DNA from: an uncultured Clostridia bacterium
GTDB lineage: Bacteria; Bacillota; Clostridia; Peptostreptococcales; Anaerovoracaceae
DNA: 64,000 bases
Assembly (NCBI GenBank): GCA_934255135.1
Contig: CAKQMV010000001.1
Location: forward strand, 1-64,000
Reading direction: 5' to 3'
Numbering within the stretch: position 1 is the stretch's first letter; each line of letters starts with the position of its first letter. Positions 26,901 to 35,939 of this stretch are shown piece after piece. The notes below the pieces were generated by a model. The model did not search any database and was not told the origin of the DNA. It was given only the letters and a program-made list of their open reading frames with translations. The translations under genes and the position numbers were made by a program.

Positions 26901-27549
26901 TAAAGAAATCAAGGTCAGAATGGCAGAGCTTGGTGATGTAAACATCAGCTCTATCGAAGAGTACAAGCAGGTAAGCAAGAGATATACCTTCATGACAGAG
27001 CAGGAAGCTGATACAGCTAAGGCAATGCACGAGCTTGAGGATATCATCAGGAATATGGAGCGTACGATTAGAACGAAGTTCAAGGAGACGTTTGATACGG
27101 TTGTTGTTAACTTTGAGGAGACATTTAAGGAGCTTTTTGGCGGCGGAAATGCAGAGCTGACACTTGAGGATGAGAATAATCCGCTCGAGTCGAGCATTGA
27201 AATTACTGCTCAGCCACCGGGCAAAAAGCTTAAGAATATCAACCTGCTTTCCGGCGGAGAGAAGACTCTTACTGCAATTGCACTTATGTTTGCAGTTCTT
27301 AAGGCAAAGCCAACTCCATTCTGTATTTTGGATGAGGTTGAAGCTGCGCTTGATGAGGTTAATATTGAGAGATTCTCAGGATATCTAAGAAACTTTAAGG
27401 AAGTTCAGTTTGCGCTTATTACTCACCAGAAAGCAACAATGGAGCACGCAGATGTGCTTTATGGTGTAACAATGCCTGAGCAGGGTATTTCAAGAATGCT
27501 ATCAATCAAGATGGATGAATCATTCGATCTTGAAGAATTCAGTAATTAA
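23986..27549 (+). CDS. smc: chromosome segregation protein SMC
   Basis: ATPase of the SMC-ScpAB condensin complex, compacting and segregating the chromosome. The 1187-residue chain has Walker A GPNGSGKSN at 31-39, long coiled coils (about 170-500 and 660-1010) around a hinge (about 520-640), the ABC signature LSGGE at 1088-1092 and Walker B ending LDEVEAALD (Asp1116, Glu1117). It starts at GTG inside the end of rnc; MYFKRIEMQGFKSFA is the expected N-terminus. Confidence 0.96.
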   Translation: MYFKRIEMQGFKSFADPVTIELNNGITCIIGPNGSGKSNISDALRWVLGEQSPKQLRGGKMQEVIFAGTATRKPKGMAEVTLVIDNTSGLLPIEYNEVAVTRRMYRSGESEYLINGNQCRLRDIKELFMDTGIGVDGYSIIGQGKIADIVSNKADDRRAIFEEAAGVVLYKSRKADAENKLKAANENLERVRDIISEIEGRIGGLKEESEKATEYIGLRDRYKSLGINIILHNVDGLERNVREGRESLDEITRQYESAKSSNEKLDRLIEELRQQEASLSSELEDSNSELLVKIEELNLISNRGQINSEKLANIEKELVRLNASIEENTEKLKTEQETFDRLALNEKELDRARSEAEAEHSKAAAKLSEHTLKANLVNEQIEKSKDRVIELSNLKVSKEAEIRTLKNYQETLENRRETLKAEFEGRDNQDSENKAKLAELEDKLEAKKQELDSVKARGEEINGNIAELNERIRAVGSLIDDLGVKINRSLARKNTIEEMENNYEGYNSAVRTLMNRAFQGIIGTVSDIIGVPEGYETAIETALGGALQNIVCKDDESAKQAIRYLKSAKAGRATFLPITSVKGYNSTPDRSVTESDGFISVASEVVKADSEYRNIVEYLLGRVILADNMENAVKISKKKLGGFRIVTLDGEVINTSGAITGGKYANKTANILDRKKEIAELGERIEEYKKETERRVSERESVQTEISSLKEERNGLAEKYQAVIVEYNILKTDLDHAVEKAESDDRANSRMSDEIVSIEDDITRASNMISGYSEAIEAADKEISMIEDGMGNLYDDADRYKAQIEEDNENIVTVKVSLGEIDAKILAQNEMIERVRDVVTDLESSIEDDTCERAELENTRILLNDSGQESTEKEAELKASKENLEKRIEKLNSDIETSRADYETSRNRQKSNTAEMEKIADEKYKLELKNARNETLLDAQKDKLWDEFEVSYAEACDMREENFAITAGNREIKEIKVRMAELGDVNISSIEEYKQVSKRYTFMTEQEADTAKAMHELEDIIRNMERTIRTKFKETFDTVVVNFEETFKELFGGGNAELTLEDENNPLESSIEITAQPPGKKLKNINLLSGGEKTLTAIALMFAVLKAKPTPFCILDEVEAALDEVNIERFSGYLRNFKEVQFALITHQKATMEHADVLYGVTMPEQGISRMLSIKMDESFDLEEFSN

Positions 27550-27564
27550 TGAAAGGTAAACGGT

Positions 27565-28461
27565 ATGGGATTATTTGATAAGAAATCTACATTCAGAAAG
27601 TTTGTCGAGAGCATTACGAATGTTATTGCGGACAATCCTACACTCGATGAGAATTTCATGGAGGAGCTTGAAGAGTCACTGGTTATTTCAGATATCGGAA
27701 TAGAGACATCTGATAAGATCATGGCAGCTCTCAAGGAAATAATCAATAAGAGATACATTACAAAGCCTGAAAGAATTAAGGATGAGCTGGCAATTGTAAT
27801 TGAGCAGCTTATGGACAAGGGCGAGAGAAACAAGCTTTGCAGCGAGACCCCTCTGGTTATACTTATGATTGGTGTAAATGGTTCAGGTAAGACAACATCT
27901 ATTGGTAAGCTTACTGCCAAGCTTAAGGCTCAGGGCAAGAGCGTAATGCTTGCGGCTGCTGATACTTTCAGAGCTGCAGCAGCTGACCAGCTTTGCGAAT
28001 GGGGCGAGAGATCAGGTGTAAGAGTTATAAGACATGAGGAAGGAACAGATCCTGCAGCAGTAATATTTGATGCTGTACAGTCTGCGAAGGCAAACGGTAT
28101 CGATGTGCTTATCTGTGACACTGCAGGAAGACTTCAGAATAAAGGTAACCTCATGAAGGAGCTTGAGAAGATGAGTAATGTTATTTCAAGAGAGTTCCCT
28201 GAGGCACACAGAGAGAACATTCTGGTTCTCGATTCAACTACAGGTAAGAATGCAGTAAGTCAGGCGAAGGAGTTTTCAGAGATCACTGATATTACAGGAA
28301 TCATTCTGACTAAGCTTGATGGTACTGCAAGAGGCGGTATTTCAATTACCATCGCTGATGAGTTTGATCTTCCAATCAAGTACATCGGAATGGGTGAGGG
28401 CATTGACGATCTTCTAGAGTTTGATGCTAAGCAGTTTGCGGGAGGAATTTTTGATGAGTAA
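27565..28461 (+). CDS. ftsY: signal recognition particle receptor FtsY
   Basis: SRP-type GTPase that docks SRP-ribosome complexes at the membrane. The 298-residue chain has the short N domain (about 1-85) and the G domain with GVNGSGKTT at 103-111, DTAGR and TKLDGTARGG motifs. It lacks the long acidic A domain of E. coli FtsY, as is usual in Firmicutes. It is 15 bases after smc and its end overlaps der by eight bases. Confidence 0.95.
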   Translation: MGLFDKKSTFRKFVESITNVIADNPTLDENFMEELEESLVISDIGIETSDKIMAALKEIINKRYITKPERIKDELAIVIEQLMDKGERNKLCSETPLVILMIGVNGSGKTTSIGKLTAKLKAQGKSVMLAAADTFRAAAADQLCEWGERSGVRVIRHEEGTDPAAVIFDAVQSAKANGIDVLICDTAGRLQNKGNLMKELEKMSNVISREFPEAHRENILVLDSTTGKNAVSQAKEFSEITDITGIILTKLDGTARGGISITIADEFDLPIKYIGMGEGIDDLLEFDAKQFAGGIFDE

Positions 28462-29776
28462 ACCGATACTGGCAATTGTCGGAAGACCTAATGTCGGAAA
28501 GTCGACTTTTTTCAACAGAATAATCGGTGAGAGAAGAGCGATTGTAGAGGACGTTCCAGGTGTAACAAGAGACAGAATCTATGCTGAGGCGGAATGGAAC
28601 TCAAAGGAGTTCGCAATTATCGATACAGGTGGTATCGAGGTTAATACAGATGACACTATTCATGCTCAGATGAGAGACCAGGCTGTAATGGCTATGGATA
28701 TGGCTGATGTTATTCTGTTTATGGTAGACGGTAAGGAAGGAATTACAACTGCGGATAGAGAGGTTGCAACTATGCTTCGCAGAACAGGCAAGGAGGTTAT
28801 CCTTGTAGTTAATAAGATTGACGTTCCTTCAAGACTTTATGAGGATATCTATGATTTCTATGAACTTGGATTCGGAGAGCCTGTTGGAATCAGTTCCGTT
28901 AATATGCTAAACCTTGGAGATCTTCTCGACAGAATCGTTGATGGCTTCCCTGAAGATGCATATCAGGATGATGAGGATGATATCAAGATTGCAATCATTG
29001 GTAAGCCTAACGTAGGAAAGTCATCACTAGTTAACTGTCTTACTGGTGAGAAGAGAGTAATTGTTTCACCTATCGCCGGAACAACAAGAGACTCAATCGA
29101 TACTCCTTTTGAGTTCGAGGACAATAAGTATACACTTATCGATACAGCTGGTCTTCGTAAGAAGAGCAAGGTACACGACAGCATCGAGAAGTATTCTGTA
29201 ATCAGAGCGGTTGCAGCAGTTGAAAGATGTGATGTGTGTATTCTCATGATCGATGCTGAGCAGGGACTTACTGAACAGGATAAGAAGATTGCAGGTATTG
29301 CTCATGAGGCAGGTAAGGGTCTTATGGTTGTTGTAAACAAGTGGGATCTTATCGAGAAGGAAACTAACACAATGAGAGATTATGAGAGAAGAATCAAGGC
29401 AGAGCTTCTGTTTGCTTCTTATGCTCCATGTCTCTTCATATCTGTTCTTAACAAACAGAGAGTCTTTGAGGTAATCAGAAAGGCTGCTACTATTCAGGAG
29501 AACAGAACTCAGAGAATCACAACAGGTAAGCTTAACAATATCATTGAGGATGCTGTAATGATGAGACAGCCACCTCAGGATAAGGGTAAGAGACTTAAAA
29601 TCTACTACGGAGCTCAGATCGGAGTAAAGCCACCTCTATTCTCTATTAACATTAATAACAGAGAGCTGATGCATTTCTCATATTCAAGATATCTTGAGAA
29701 TAAGATCAGAGAGGCATACGACTTCGAGGGAACTTCCATTAAATTCATTTTTAATGAAAAGAGAGGTGACAGATAA
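28454..29776 (+). CDS. der: ribosome-assembly GTPase Der (EngA)
   Basis: Double-GTPase needed for 50S subunit assembly. The 440-residue protein has two G domains, with GRPNVGKST at about 10-18 and GKPNVGKSS from 183, each followed by DTAG-type and NKxD motifs, and a C-terminal KH-like domain. A longer reading frame opens at 28421, but the ATG at 28454 is preceded by GGGAGGAATTTTT and gives the standard MSKPILAIVGRPNVGKST start. It overlaps ftsY by eight bases. Confidence 0.95.
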   Translation: MSKPILAIVGRPNVGKSTFFNRIIGERRAIVEDVPGVTRDRIYAEAEWNSKEFAIIDTGGIEVNTDDTIHAQMRDQAVMAMDMADVILFMVDGKEGITTADREVATMLRRTGKEVILVVNKIDVPSRLYEDIYDFYELGFGEPVGISSVNMLNLGDLLDRIVDGFPEDAYQDDEDDIKIAIIGKPNVGKSSLVNCLTGEKRVIVSPIAGTTRDSIDTPFEFEDNKYTLIDTAGLRKKSKVHDSIEKYSVIRAVAAVERCDVCILMIDAEQGLTEQDKKIAGIAHEAGKGLMVVVNKWDLIEKETNTMRDYERRIKAELLFASYAPCLFISVLNKQRVFEVIRKAATIQENRTQRITTGKLNNIIEDAVMMRQPPQDKGKRLKIYYGAQIGVKPPLFSININNRELMHFSYSRYLENKIREAYDFEGTSIKFIFNEKRGDR

Positions 29777-31723
29777 ATGAATATGTATGTGAAACTTGTT
29801 CTAGCTTTTGTTGTAGCATACATGCTTGGTAATATTTCACCGGCAATTATCCTAGGAAATATTAATGGTGTTGATATTCGTAAGGAGGGAAGCGGTAATG
29901 CGGGAACTACTAATGTTCTCCGTGTTCTCGGTCCTGGCCCTGCAGTGCTCACTCTTATCGGTGATATGCTTAAGGCAATCATTGCGGTAAGAATCGGATT
30001 TAATTTTGGCGGAAATATGGGAGCAATCGGAGGAATGCTTGCATTTGCAGGTGTAATTCTTGGCCATGTTTTCCCTGTAATCTATAAGTTCAAGGGAGGT
30101 AAGGGTGTTGCGTCTGGTATCGGCGGTGCTTTTGCACTTGACTGGGTCAGTGCTTCAGCTACTGTAGTTATCTTTGCTCTTGGACTTGGTTCAACTAAGA
30201 AGATGTCAGTAGGATCAATGCTTGCTGCTATTGCATATCCGTTTCTTATCTGGTTCTATGCAAAGGAATATCTTCCAGTAGCAATTCCAGTTGCACTGTT
30301 TATTGTTATCAATCATATTCCTAATATCAAGAGACTTCTCAAGGGTACAGAGCCTGATGTAGATTTCAAGGGAATGAAGCTTGGCGAGAAGCTTGGTAAG
30401 GTTTTCTACGATCCTTCACAGAAGGCAAGCGAAGAGGCTGACTTTATAGATACTGTAGAGAATGCAGAGGATATAGAGGATGCTTCTGAAATTGTAGAGG
30501 AGCCTGCAGAGGAAACATCAGATGAGGCAAATTCTGAAGAATCAACAGCAGAGGAAGCTGCAGAAGAAGCTTTGGAAGTAACAGAGAATACTGAAGCTGC
30601 TTCAGATGATGCAGATGAGACAGAAGCAGCTGAGGCTGAAGTTACCAGGGAGCTTGAAGAACTCGATAACCATGATATCTATGATTATTTCAGGGATGTA
30701 GAGGTTCCGGTTCTTTCTGATGAAGAGAGAAAGAAGATTGCTGTAATCGGAAACGGAAGCTTTGGTACGGCAATGGCTAATCTTGCTGCTCACAACGGAC
30801 ACGAGGTAACTCTGTACGGAAGAAACAGCGATGCTATGGAAGAGATTAAGGATCACCTTGAGAATTTTAAGTATCTTCCTGGTGCGAAGCTTTCAGGTGA
30901 CATTGAATACACAAGCAATCTAAAGAATGCAGTATCTGGTAAGGATATCGTTATTTTTGCAGTCCCAGCACAGCAGTTCAGAAAGGTTGCCAAGGCAGCC
31001 TCAAGAAACCTAAGCAAGAAGACTATTATTGTTAACCTTGCTAAGGGTATTGAGCAGCATTCACTTCTCAGAATGTCTGAAATTGCTGGCAAGGTTCTTC
31101 ACAGCAAGAAGTATGTTGTTCTTTCAGGACCTTCACATGCTGAAGAGCTTGTAAGGAATTATCCTGCAAGCGTAGTTGTTGCTTCAACTAATCAGTATGC
31201 TGCTCATACAGTACAGAAGGCACTTGGTAATGATAAGTTCAGAGTTTACACAGACAGTGACGTTACTGGTGTTGAGATTGCAGGAGCACTTAAGAACGTA
31301 TATGCGATTGCTACAGGTATCTGTGATGGTATGGCATATGGTGTAAATGCGAAGGCAGCACTTATGACAAGAGCTATCCATGAGCTTTCTAAGCTTGGAC
31401 TGAAGCTTGGTGCAGATAAGACAACATTTGCGGGACTTTCCGGAATCGGAGACCTGATGGTTACATGCGACTCTGATCTTTCAAGAAACAGACGTTTTGG
31501 CCGTCTTGTAGGCGAGGGAAAGACTCCTGAGGAAGCAATTGAGAGCATCGGATCAGTTGTAGAGGGCTTCTATACAACTACAGCAGCGAAGGAGCTTGCA
31601 GAGAAGAATGAGGTTGAATGTCCTATTATCGATGCAACTGCTGCTATTCTTAGTGGACAGCTTTCACCTGACGAGGCTCTTAAGGAGCTTATGAAAAGAG
31701 AACAGAAGGAAGAAAAGGAATAA
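29777..31723 (+). CDS. plsY-gpsA: PlsY-GpsA fusion: acyl-phosphate:glycerol-3-phosphate acyltransferase and glycerol-3-phosphate dehydrogenase
   Basis: One uninterrupted 648-residue frame joins two phospholipid enzymes. Residues 1-192 are PlsY, a membrane acyltransferase with GSGNAGTTN, FKGGKGVA and conserved late NHIPNIKRLLKGTE. Residues about 213-315 are an acidic, Glu/Ala/Asp-rich linker. Residues 318-648 are GpsA, with the Rossmann motif GNGSFG at 325-330, NLAKGIE, GPSHAEE and GICDGMAYG segments. GpsA would make glycerol-3-phosphate from dihydroxyacetone phosphate, and PlsY would acylate it with acyl-phosphate from PlsX. In most bacteria these are separate genes, though often adjacent. 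The start is the base right after the der stop; the end overlaps miaB by one base. Confidence 0.93.
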   Translation: MNMYVKLVLAFVVAYMLGNISPAIILGNINGVDIRKEGSGNAGTTNVLRVLGPGPAVLTLIGDMLKAIIAVRIGFNFGGNMGAIGGMLAFAGVILGHVFPVIYKFKGGKGVASGIGGAFALDWVSASATVVIFALGLGSTKKMSVGSMLAAIAYPFLIWFYAKEYLPVAIPVALFIVINHIPNIKRLLKGTEPDVDFKGMKLGEKLGKVFYDPSQKASEEADFIDTVENAEDIEDASEIVEEPAEETSDEANSEESTAEEAAEEALEVTENTEAASDDADETEAAEAEVTRELEELDNHDIYDYFRDVEVPVLSDEERKKIAVIGNGSFGTAMANLAAHNGHEVTLYGRNSDAMEEIKDHLENFKYLPGAKLSGDIEYTSNLKNAVSGKDIVIFAVPAQQFRKVAKAASRNLSKKTIIVNLAKGIEQHSLLRMSEIAGKVLHSKKYVVLSGPSHAEELVRNYPASVVVASTNQYAAHTVQKALGNDKFRVYTDSDVTGVEIAGALKNVYAIATGICDGMAYGVNAKAALMTRAIHELSKLGLKLGADKTTFAGLSGIGDLMVTCDSDLSRNRRFGRLVGEGKTPEEAIESIGSVVEGFYTTTAAKELAEKNEVECPIIDATAAILSGQLSPDEALKELMKREQKEEKE

Positions 31724-33069
31724 TGCTTAAATATCACATAATTACATATGGATGTCAGATGAACGAGCATGACTCGGAAAATATTGCAGGCCTGCTTGAT
31801 GCAATGGGATATGAGTTTGCCGAGGATGCAAATGATGCTGATGTCGTTGTAATGAATACGTGCAGCATCAGAGAAAATGCTGATAAGAGATTCTTCGGAT
31901 CACTTGGACAGTTCAAGAAGATGAAGAAGGATAATCGTGATTTTATTATGTGTGTGTGCGGATGTATGCCGCAGCAGCCTAGAATTATTGAGAAGATTAA
32001 AGAAAGCTTTGCGTGGGTTGATATTATTTTCGGAACGCAGACTATCGGTCAGTTTCCAGAGCTTCTAGAGGAGCGAATCAAGACTGGCAAGAAGCAGATG
32101 GCGATTATTGAGAACAGCCCTGAAATCTGTGAGGATATGAAGTCAAAACGAATGTTCAAGCACAAGGCTCTTGTTAATATCACATACGGTTGCAATAACT
32201 TTTGCACATATTGCATTGTTCCTTATACAAGAGGAAGAGAGAAGAGCAGAACGCTTGAGTCTGTAGTAAATGAGATTACAGAGCTTGTTAAGGATGGAGT
32301 TAAGGAGGTAATGCTTCTTGGTCAGAATGTAAATTCGTTCAAGGATCCAGAGGGTCATACTTTTGCAGACCTTATTAAGGCTGTGAATAAGATTGAGGGA
32401 ATCGAGAGAATCAGATTTATGACTTCACATCCTAAGGATATAAGCGATGAACTGATCGACTGCTACAGAACATGCGATAAGCTCTGTAATAATGTTCATC
32501 TTCCTGTACAAGCAGGAAGTGACAGACTCCTTAAGAGAATGAACAGACATTATGACAGAGCACAGTACCTTGAGAAGGTTGCAAAACTTCGCGCAGCATC
32601 ACCTGATATTACTTTCTCAACTGATATAATTGTCGGATTCCCAGGTGAGACAGAGGAAGACTTTGAGGATACTTTAAGCCTTGTTAAGGAGGTAAGATAC
32701 GATTCAGCGTTTACCTTCATTTATTCACCAAGAGAGGGAACTCCTGCAGCAAAGTTTGAGGATCAGATTCCTGATAAGATTCAGCACGAGAGATTTGACA
32801 GACTCGTTGATGCAATCAATGAGATTTCACTCGAGAAGAATCTGAAGTATGAAGGAAGAACTGTTGAAGTCCTTATCGAGGGTAAAAGCAAGAACAACGA
32901 CCACGTTTATTCAGGTCGAACAGATGATTTTAAGCTTGTGAATTTCACAATACCTGAAGGCTATATCAGCAGATTCACAAGCGATGATGAGCTTATTGGA
33001 GAGATTGTAAAGGTTAGAATAACAAGCGGCAAGACATTCAGTCTTGATGGAGAGATGATTGAGGAATAG
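31723..33069 (+). CDS. miaB: tRNA-2-methylthio-N6-dimethylallyladenosine synthase
   Basis: Radical-SAM methylthiotransferase that adds the 2-methylthio group to i6A37 in tRNAs reading UNN codons. The 448-residue chain has the N-terminal UPF0004 domain with three cluster cysteines (YGCQMNEHDSEN, MNTCSIREN, CVCGCMPQ), the radical-SAM motif at Cys157, Cys161 and Cys164 (YGCNNFCTYCIVPYTRG) and a C-terminal TRAM domain. The i6A-forming partner miaA is at 50303. Start overlaps the previous stop by one base (TAATG). Confidence 0.95.
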   Translation: MLKYHIITYGCQMNEHDSENIAGLLDAMGYEFAEDANDADVVVMNTCSIRENADKRFFGSLGQFKKMKKDNRDFIMCVCGCMPQQPRIIEKIKESFAWVDIIFGTQTIGQFPELLEERIKTGKKQMAIIENSPEICEDMKSKRMFKHKALVNITYGCNNFCTYCIVPYTRGREKSRTLESVVNEITELVKDGVKEVMLLGQNVNSFKDPEGHTFADLIKAVNKIEGIERIRFMTSHPKDISDELIDCYRTCDKLCNNVHLPVQAGSDRLLKRMNRHYDRAQYLEKVAKLRAASPDITFSTDIIVGFPGETEEDFEDTLSLVKEVRYDSAFTFIYSPREGTPAAKFEDQIPDKIQHERFDRLVDAINEISLEKNLKYEGRTVEVLIEGKSKNNDHVYSGRTDDFKLVNFTIPEGYISRFTSDDELIGEIVKVRITSGKTFSLDGEMIEE

Positions 33070-33071
33070 CC

Positions 33072-34547
33072 ATGTTTACAGGTTTTTCAGCATTAACTAC
33101 AGTATCGACTACGATGCTGATCGTTTATCTAATCAACTTTCTGATATCTGTTGCAATCATATTTTTTGATAACAAGACACCTACGGCAACACTGGCATGG
33201 ATCATGGTTCTTAACCTGCTACCTGTTGCCGGACTTGTTCTTTATATCGTTTTTTCACAGAACATCGCCAAGCTTAAGGTTTCAAGGATGTCTGAATCAG
33301 AGATGAAGCTAAAATCATTTATGCTTCACGTCCAGAAGAATCAGATGCATCACGGATTTGTGCATTATTCAAATGCTGTAACCGAGAAGTGGAAGAGTAT
33401 GATTCTTCTTAACCTTGAGAATGCAGATTCACTCCTACTTGGAAATAGAAACATTGATCTCATTACTGATGGTAAGGAGATGTTCGAGAGACTGATTACA
33501 GATATCAGAGCTGCCAAGGAGAATATAAACGTATGTTACTTTATCATTAAAGATGATGAGGTAGGCAGTCGTCTTATAGATGAGCTTACAGCTAAGGCCA
33601 AGGAGGGTGTTGAGGTAAGACTTCTTATGGATGCCATGGGAAGTAAAGGAATCACATCATTTAAGCTACGTAAGTTCAAGGATGCAGGAGGCAAGTATGC
33701 CTTCTATTTCAAGCCGCATATAAGACACCTGTATCTCAGATTTAACTATCGTAATCACAGGAAGATTGTAACAATCGATAACAGAATCGGATATACGGGC
33801 GGATTTAATATTGCAAGAGAGTATCTCGGACTTAAGAAGAAGTTCGGTTACTGGAGAGATACACATCTTCGAATTGTTGGCTCGACTGTTTTTGACCTGG
33901 TTGCAAGATTCTGTATCGACTGGAGATACTCTTCAGGCGAGATAATTGATTTTACAGATATAATCGCTAATCAGAACGATACAAGAGCACTTCCTGCTGA
34001 TATTCCTACTCAGATAGTCTCATGCGGACCTGATGAGGAGAAGGAGCAGGTTAAGCGTGCAATGATGAGGATGATTACAAGTGCTGAGAAGAGCATTTAT
34101 ATTCAGACTCCGTATTTTGTACCTGACACGCCTATAATCGAATCGCTAGAGATGGCGGCTCAGTCAGGAGTCGATGTAAGAGTGATGATTCCTTGCATGC
34201 CGGATCATCCGTTCGTATATCATACAACCCTCTATAACGCGGGACATCTTCTCAAAGCGGGGGCCAAAATATATATCTACAACAACGGATTTTTGCATGC
34301 GAAGACGATGGTGGTCGACGGGGAGGTATCTACCGTGGGCTCGACTAATTTTGATATAAGAAGCTTCAGACTTAATTTTGAGACGAACGCTTTTATATAC
34401 GACAGCTTCTTTGCGAGAAAGATGGAGAAGCAGTTCAGAAAGGACATGCTCCTTTCGACCCAGTATACTCTGGAGGACAGAAATTCAAGAAGTCTTTATC
34501 GCAAGATGATGGAGAGAATTTCAAGACTTCTGTCAGAAATACTTTAA
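33072..34547 (+). CDS. cls: cardiolipin synthase
   Basis: Membrane phospholipase-D-type enzyme that condenses phosphatidylglycerol into cardiolipin. The 491-residue chain has two N-terminal membrane helices (about 10-30 and 40-62) and two HKD motifs, HRKIVTID with His229 and HAKTMVVD with His409, each followed by the GG/GSTNFD segments. It sits two bases after miaB in a run of envelope genes. Confidence 0.95.
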   Translation: MFTGFSALTTVSTTMLIVYLINFLISVAIIFFDNKTPTATLAWIMVLNLLPVAGLVLYIVFSQNIAKLKVSRMSESEMKLKSFMLHVQKNQMHHGFVHYSNAVTEKWKSMILLNLENADSLLLGNRNIDLITDGKEMFERLITDIRAAKENINVCYFIIKDDEVGSRLIDELTAKAKEGVEVRLLMDAMGSKGITSFKLRKFKDAGGKYAFYFKPHIRHLYLRFNYRNHRKIVTIDNRIGYTGGFNIAREYLGLKKKFGYWRDTHLRIVGSTVFDLVARFCIDWRYSSGEIIDFTDIIANQNDTRALPADIPTQIVSCGPDEEKEQVKRAMMRMITSAEKSIYIQTPYFVPDTPIIESLEMAAQSGVDVRVMIPCMPDHPFVYHTTLYNAGHLLKAGAKIYIYNNGFLHAKTMVVDGEVSTVGSTNFDIRSFRLNFETNAFIYDSFFARKMEKQFRKDMLLSTQYTLEDRNSRSLYRKMMERISRLLSEIL

Positions 34548-34559
34548 GGAGAACAGCAG

Positions 34560-35939
34560 ATGATAAGATTCTATATTGCATTGTGGGCATCTAAGCTTTC
34601 TGTAATTGCGCTTAAGCTTACAGGACATAATGCTACGGATTTTCCGGGAACAGTGGCTTTGAAGCTCTGTCCTAACTTTCTTAAATATGTTTCAAAGCCT
34701 TCTCGAATTATTGGAATTACGGGAACTAACGGTAAGACTACAGTAACTAATATGATTACTGATGCTCTTACAGCAACAGACCTGAAGGTTTTATCTAACA
34801 AAGAGGGAAGCAACATAAAGACTGGTATAGCAACAATCTTTATGAAGGGTGTTAATGTATTTAACAGAAGCACTTATGACCTTGCAGTACTTGAGATTGA
34901 TGAAAGATCTGCTCCGGTTCTCTTCCCATACTTCAAGCCTGAGATTCTTGTAATCAACAATCTTACAAGAGACTCAACGATGAGAAATGCTCACCCTGAG
35001 TTCATAGCTGGAATCCTTACAGAAGAGCTTCCTAAGACTACAAAGCTTGTTATCAACGGAGATGATCTGATTGCATGCTCGGTAGCTCCTGAGAACGAAA
35101 GAGTTTATTTCGGTATAGACAGTCTTGATACTGACACAGATAAGTGTATTAATCTGATTAACGATATGAGGGTATGCCCTAAGTGTCACTCTAAGCTTGA
35201 GTTTGACAAGGTGAGATACCACCACATCGGTAAGGTTCACTGTCCAAGCTGTGGGTTCAAATCGCCGGAATGTAAGTACAGCGGAAGCAACGCAGATTTT
35301 GATCGCATGATGATTGATATTACTGAGAACGGTAAGACTTACAGCGTAAAGCTGATTAACGACTCAGTGTTTAATATTTACAATTCTGTTTGTACGACTG
35401 CACTTCTTCGTGAGATGGGATATTCTGCTGAAGATGTTGTAGAGATGATGTCTGTTCTAAGCATTGTAAAGAGCAGACTTGATGAGAAGAAGGCTGGAAG
35501 CTATACGCTTATCAGACAGCTTGCAAAGGATAAGAATGCGCTTGCCACATCAAGAGTTCTTGACTATATTTCATCAAGACCTGGACGCAAGGAAATCATT
35601 ATGATGATGAACTGTCTTCATGATACGGTGCAGTGGTCTGAGAACACATGCTGGCTTTATGATTGTGATTTTGAGTTCCTTAAGAATGAGGACTTTGTAA
35701 GAATCATTGTTACTGGTGAGAGATGTCTCGACTATGTTCTGAGACTTAGATTTGCTGGCGTAGACATGAGCAGAATTAAAGCTGTGTTTAACTATGACGA
35801 TATTGCAGGCGCGCTTAAGCTTGAAGAGGGTACCGATGTTTATCTTCTTAATGGAACAGATTCAATCAAGGCTGCCGATAAGGTAGAGGCTGAGATTCTT
35901 GAGAGAATGAGAAAGAAATCAGAAGGAGGCATGGAATAA
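34560..35939 (+). CDS. murT: MurT-like Mur ligase family protein
   Basis: MurT is the ATP-dependent ligase subunit that, with GatD, amidates lipid II D-glutamate to D-isoglutamine. The 459-residue sequence has the Mur P-loop GITGTNGKTT at 52-61, a zinc-ribbon-like insertion with Cys206, Cys209, Cys228 and Cys231, and a C-terminal MurT-type domain. It is divergent: where canonical MurT has a conserved RDQxDRxGE-type stretch, this has RDSTMRNAHPE. It is coupled to the GatD-like gene by a one-base overlap (TAATG). Family assignment is firm; retention of the amidating activity is uncertain given the partner. Confidence 0.8.
   Translation: MIRFYIALWASKLSVIALKLTGHNATDFPGTVALKLCPNFLKYVSKPSRIIGITGTNGKTTVTNMITDALTATDLKVLSNKEGSNIKTGIATIFMKGVNVFNRSTYDLAVLEIDERSAPVLFPYFKPEILVINNLTRDSTMRNAHPEFIAGILTEELPKTTKLVINGDDLIACSVAPENERVYFGIDSLDTDTDKCINLINDMRVCPKCHSKLEFDKVRYHHIGKVHCPSCGFKSPECKYSGSNADFDRMMIDITENGKTYSVKLINDSVFNIYNSVCTTALLREMGYSAEDVVEMMSVLSIVKSRLDEKKAGSYTLIRQLAKDKNALATSRVLDYISSRPGRKEIIMMMNCLHDTVQWSENTCWLYDCDFEFLKNEDFVRIIVTGERCLDYVLRLRFAGVDMSRIKAVFNYDDIAGALKLEEGTDVYLLNGTDSIKAADKVEAEILERMRKKSEGGME

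Noticed and set aside
28421..28453. Upstream start for der
   Set aside because: It would add 11 residues inside ftsY without an RBS; the ATG at 28454 has a strong one and gives the family N-terminus.
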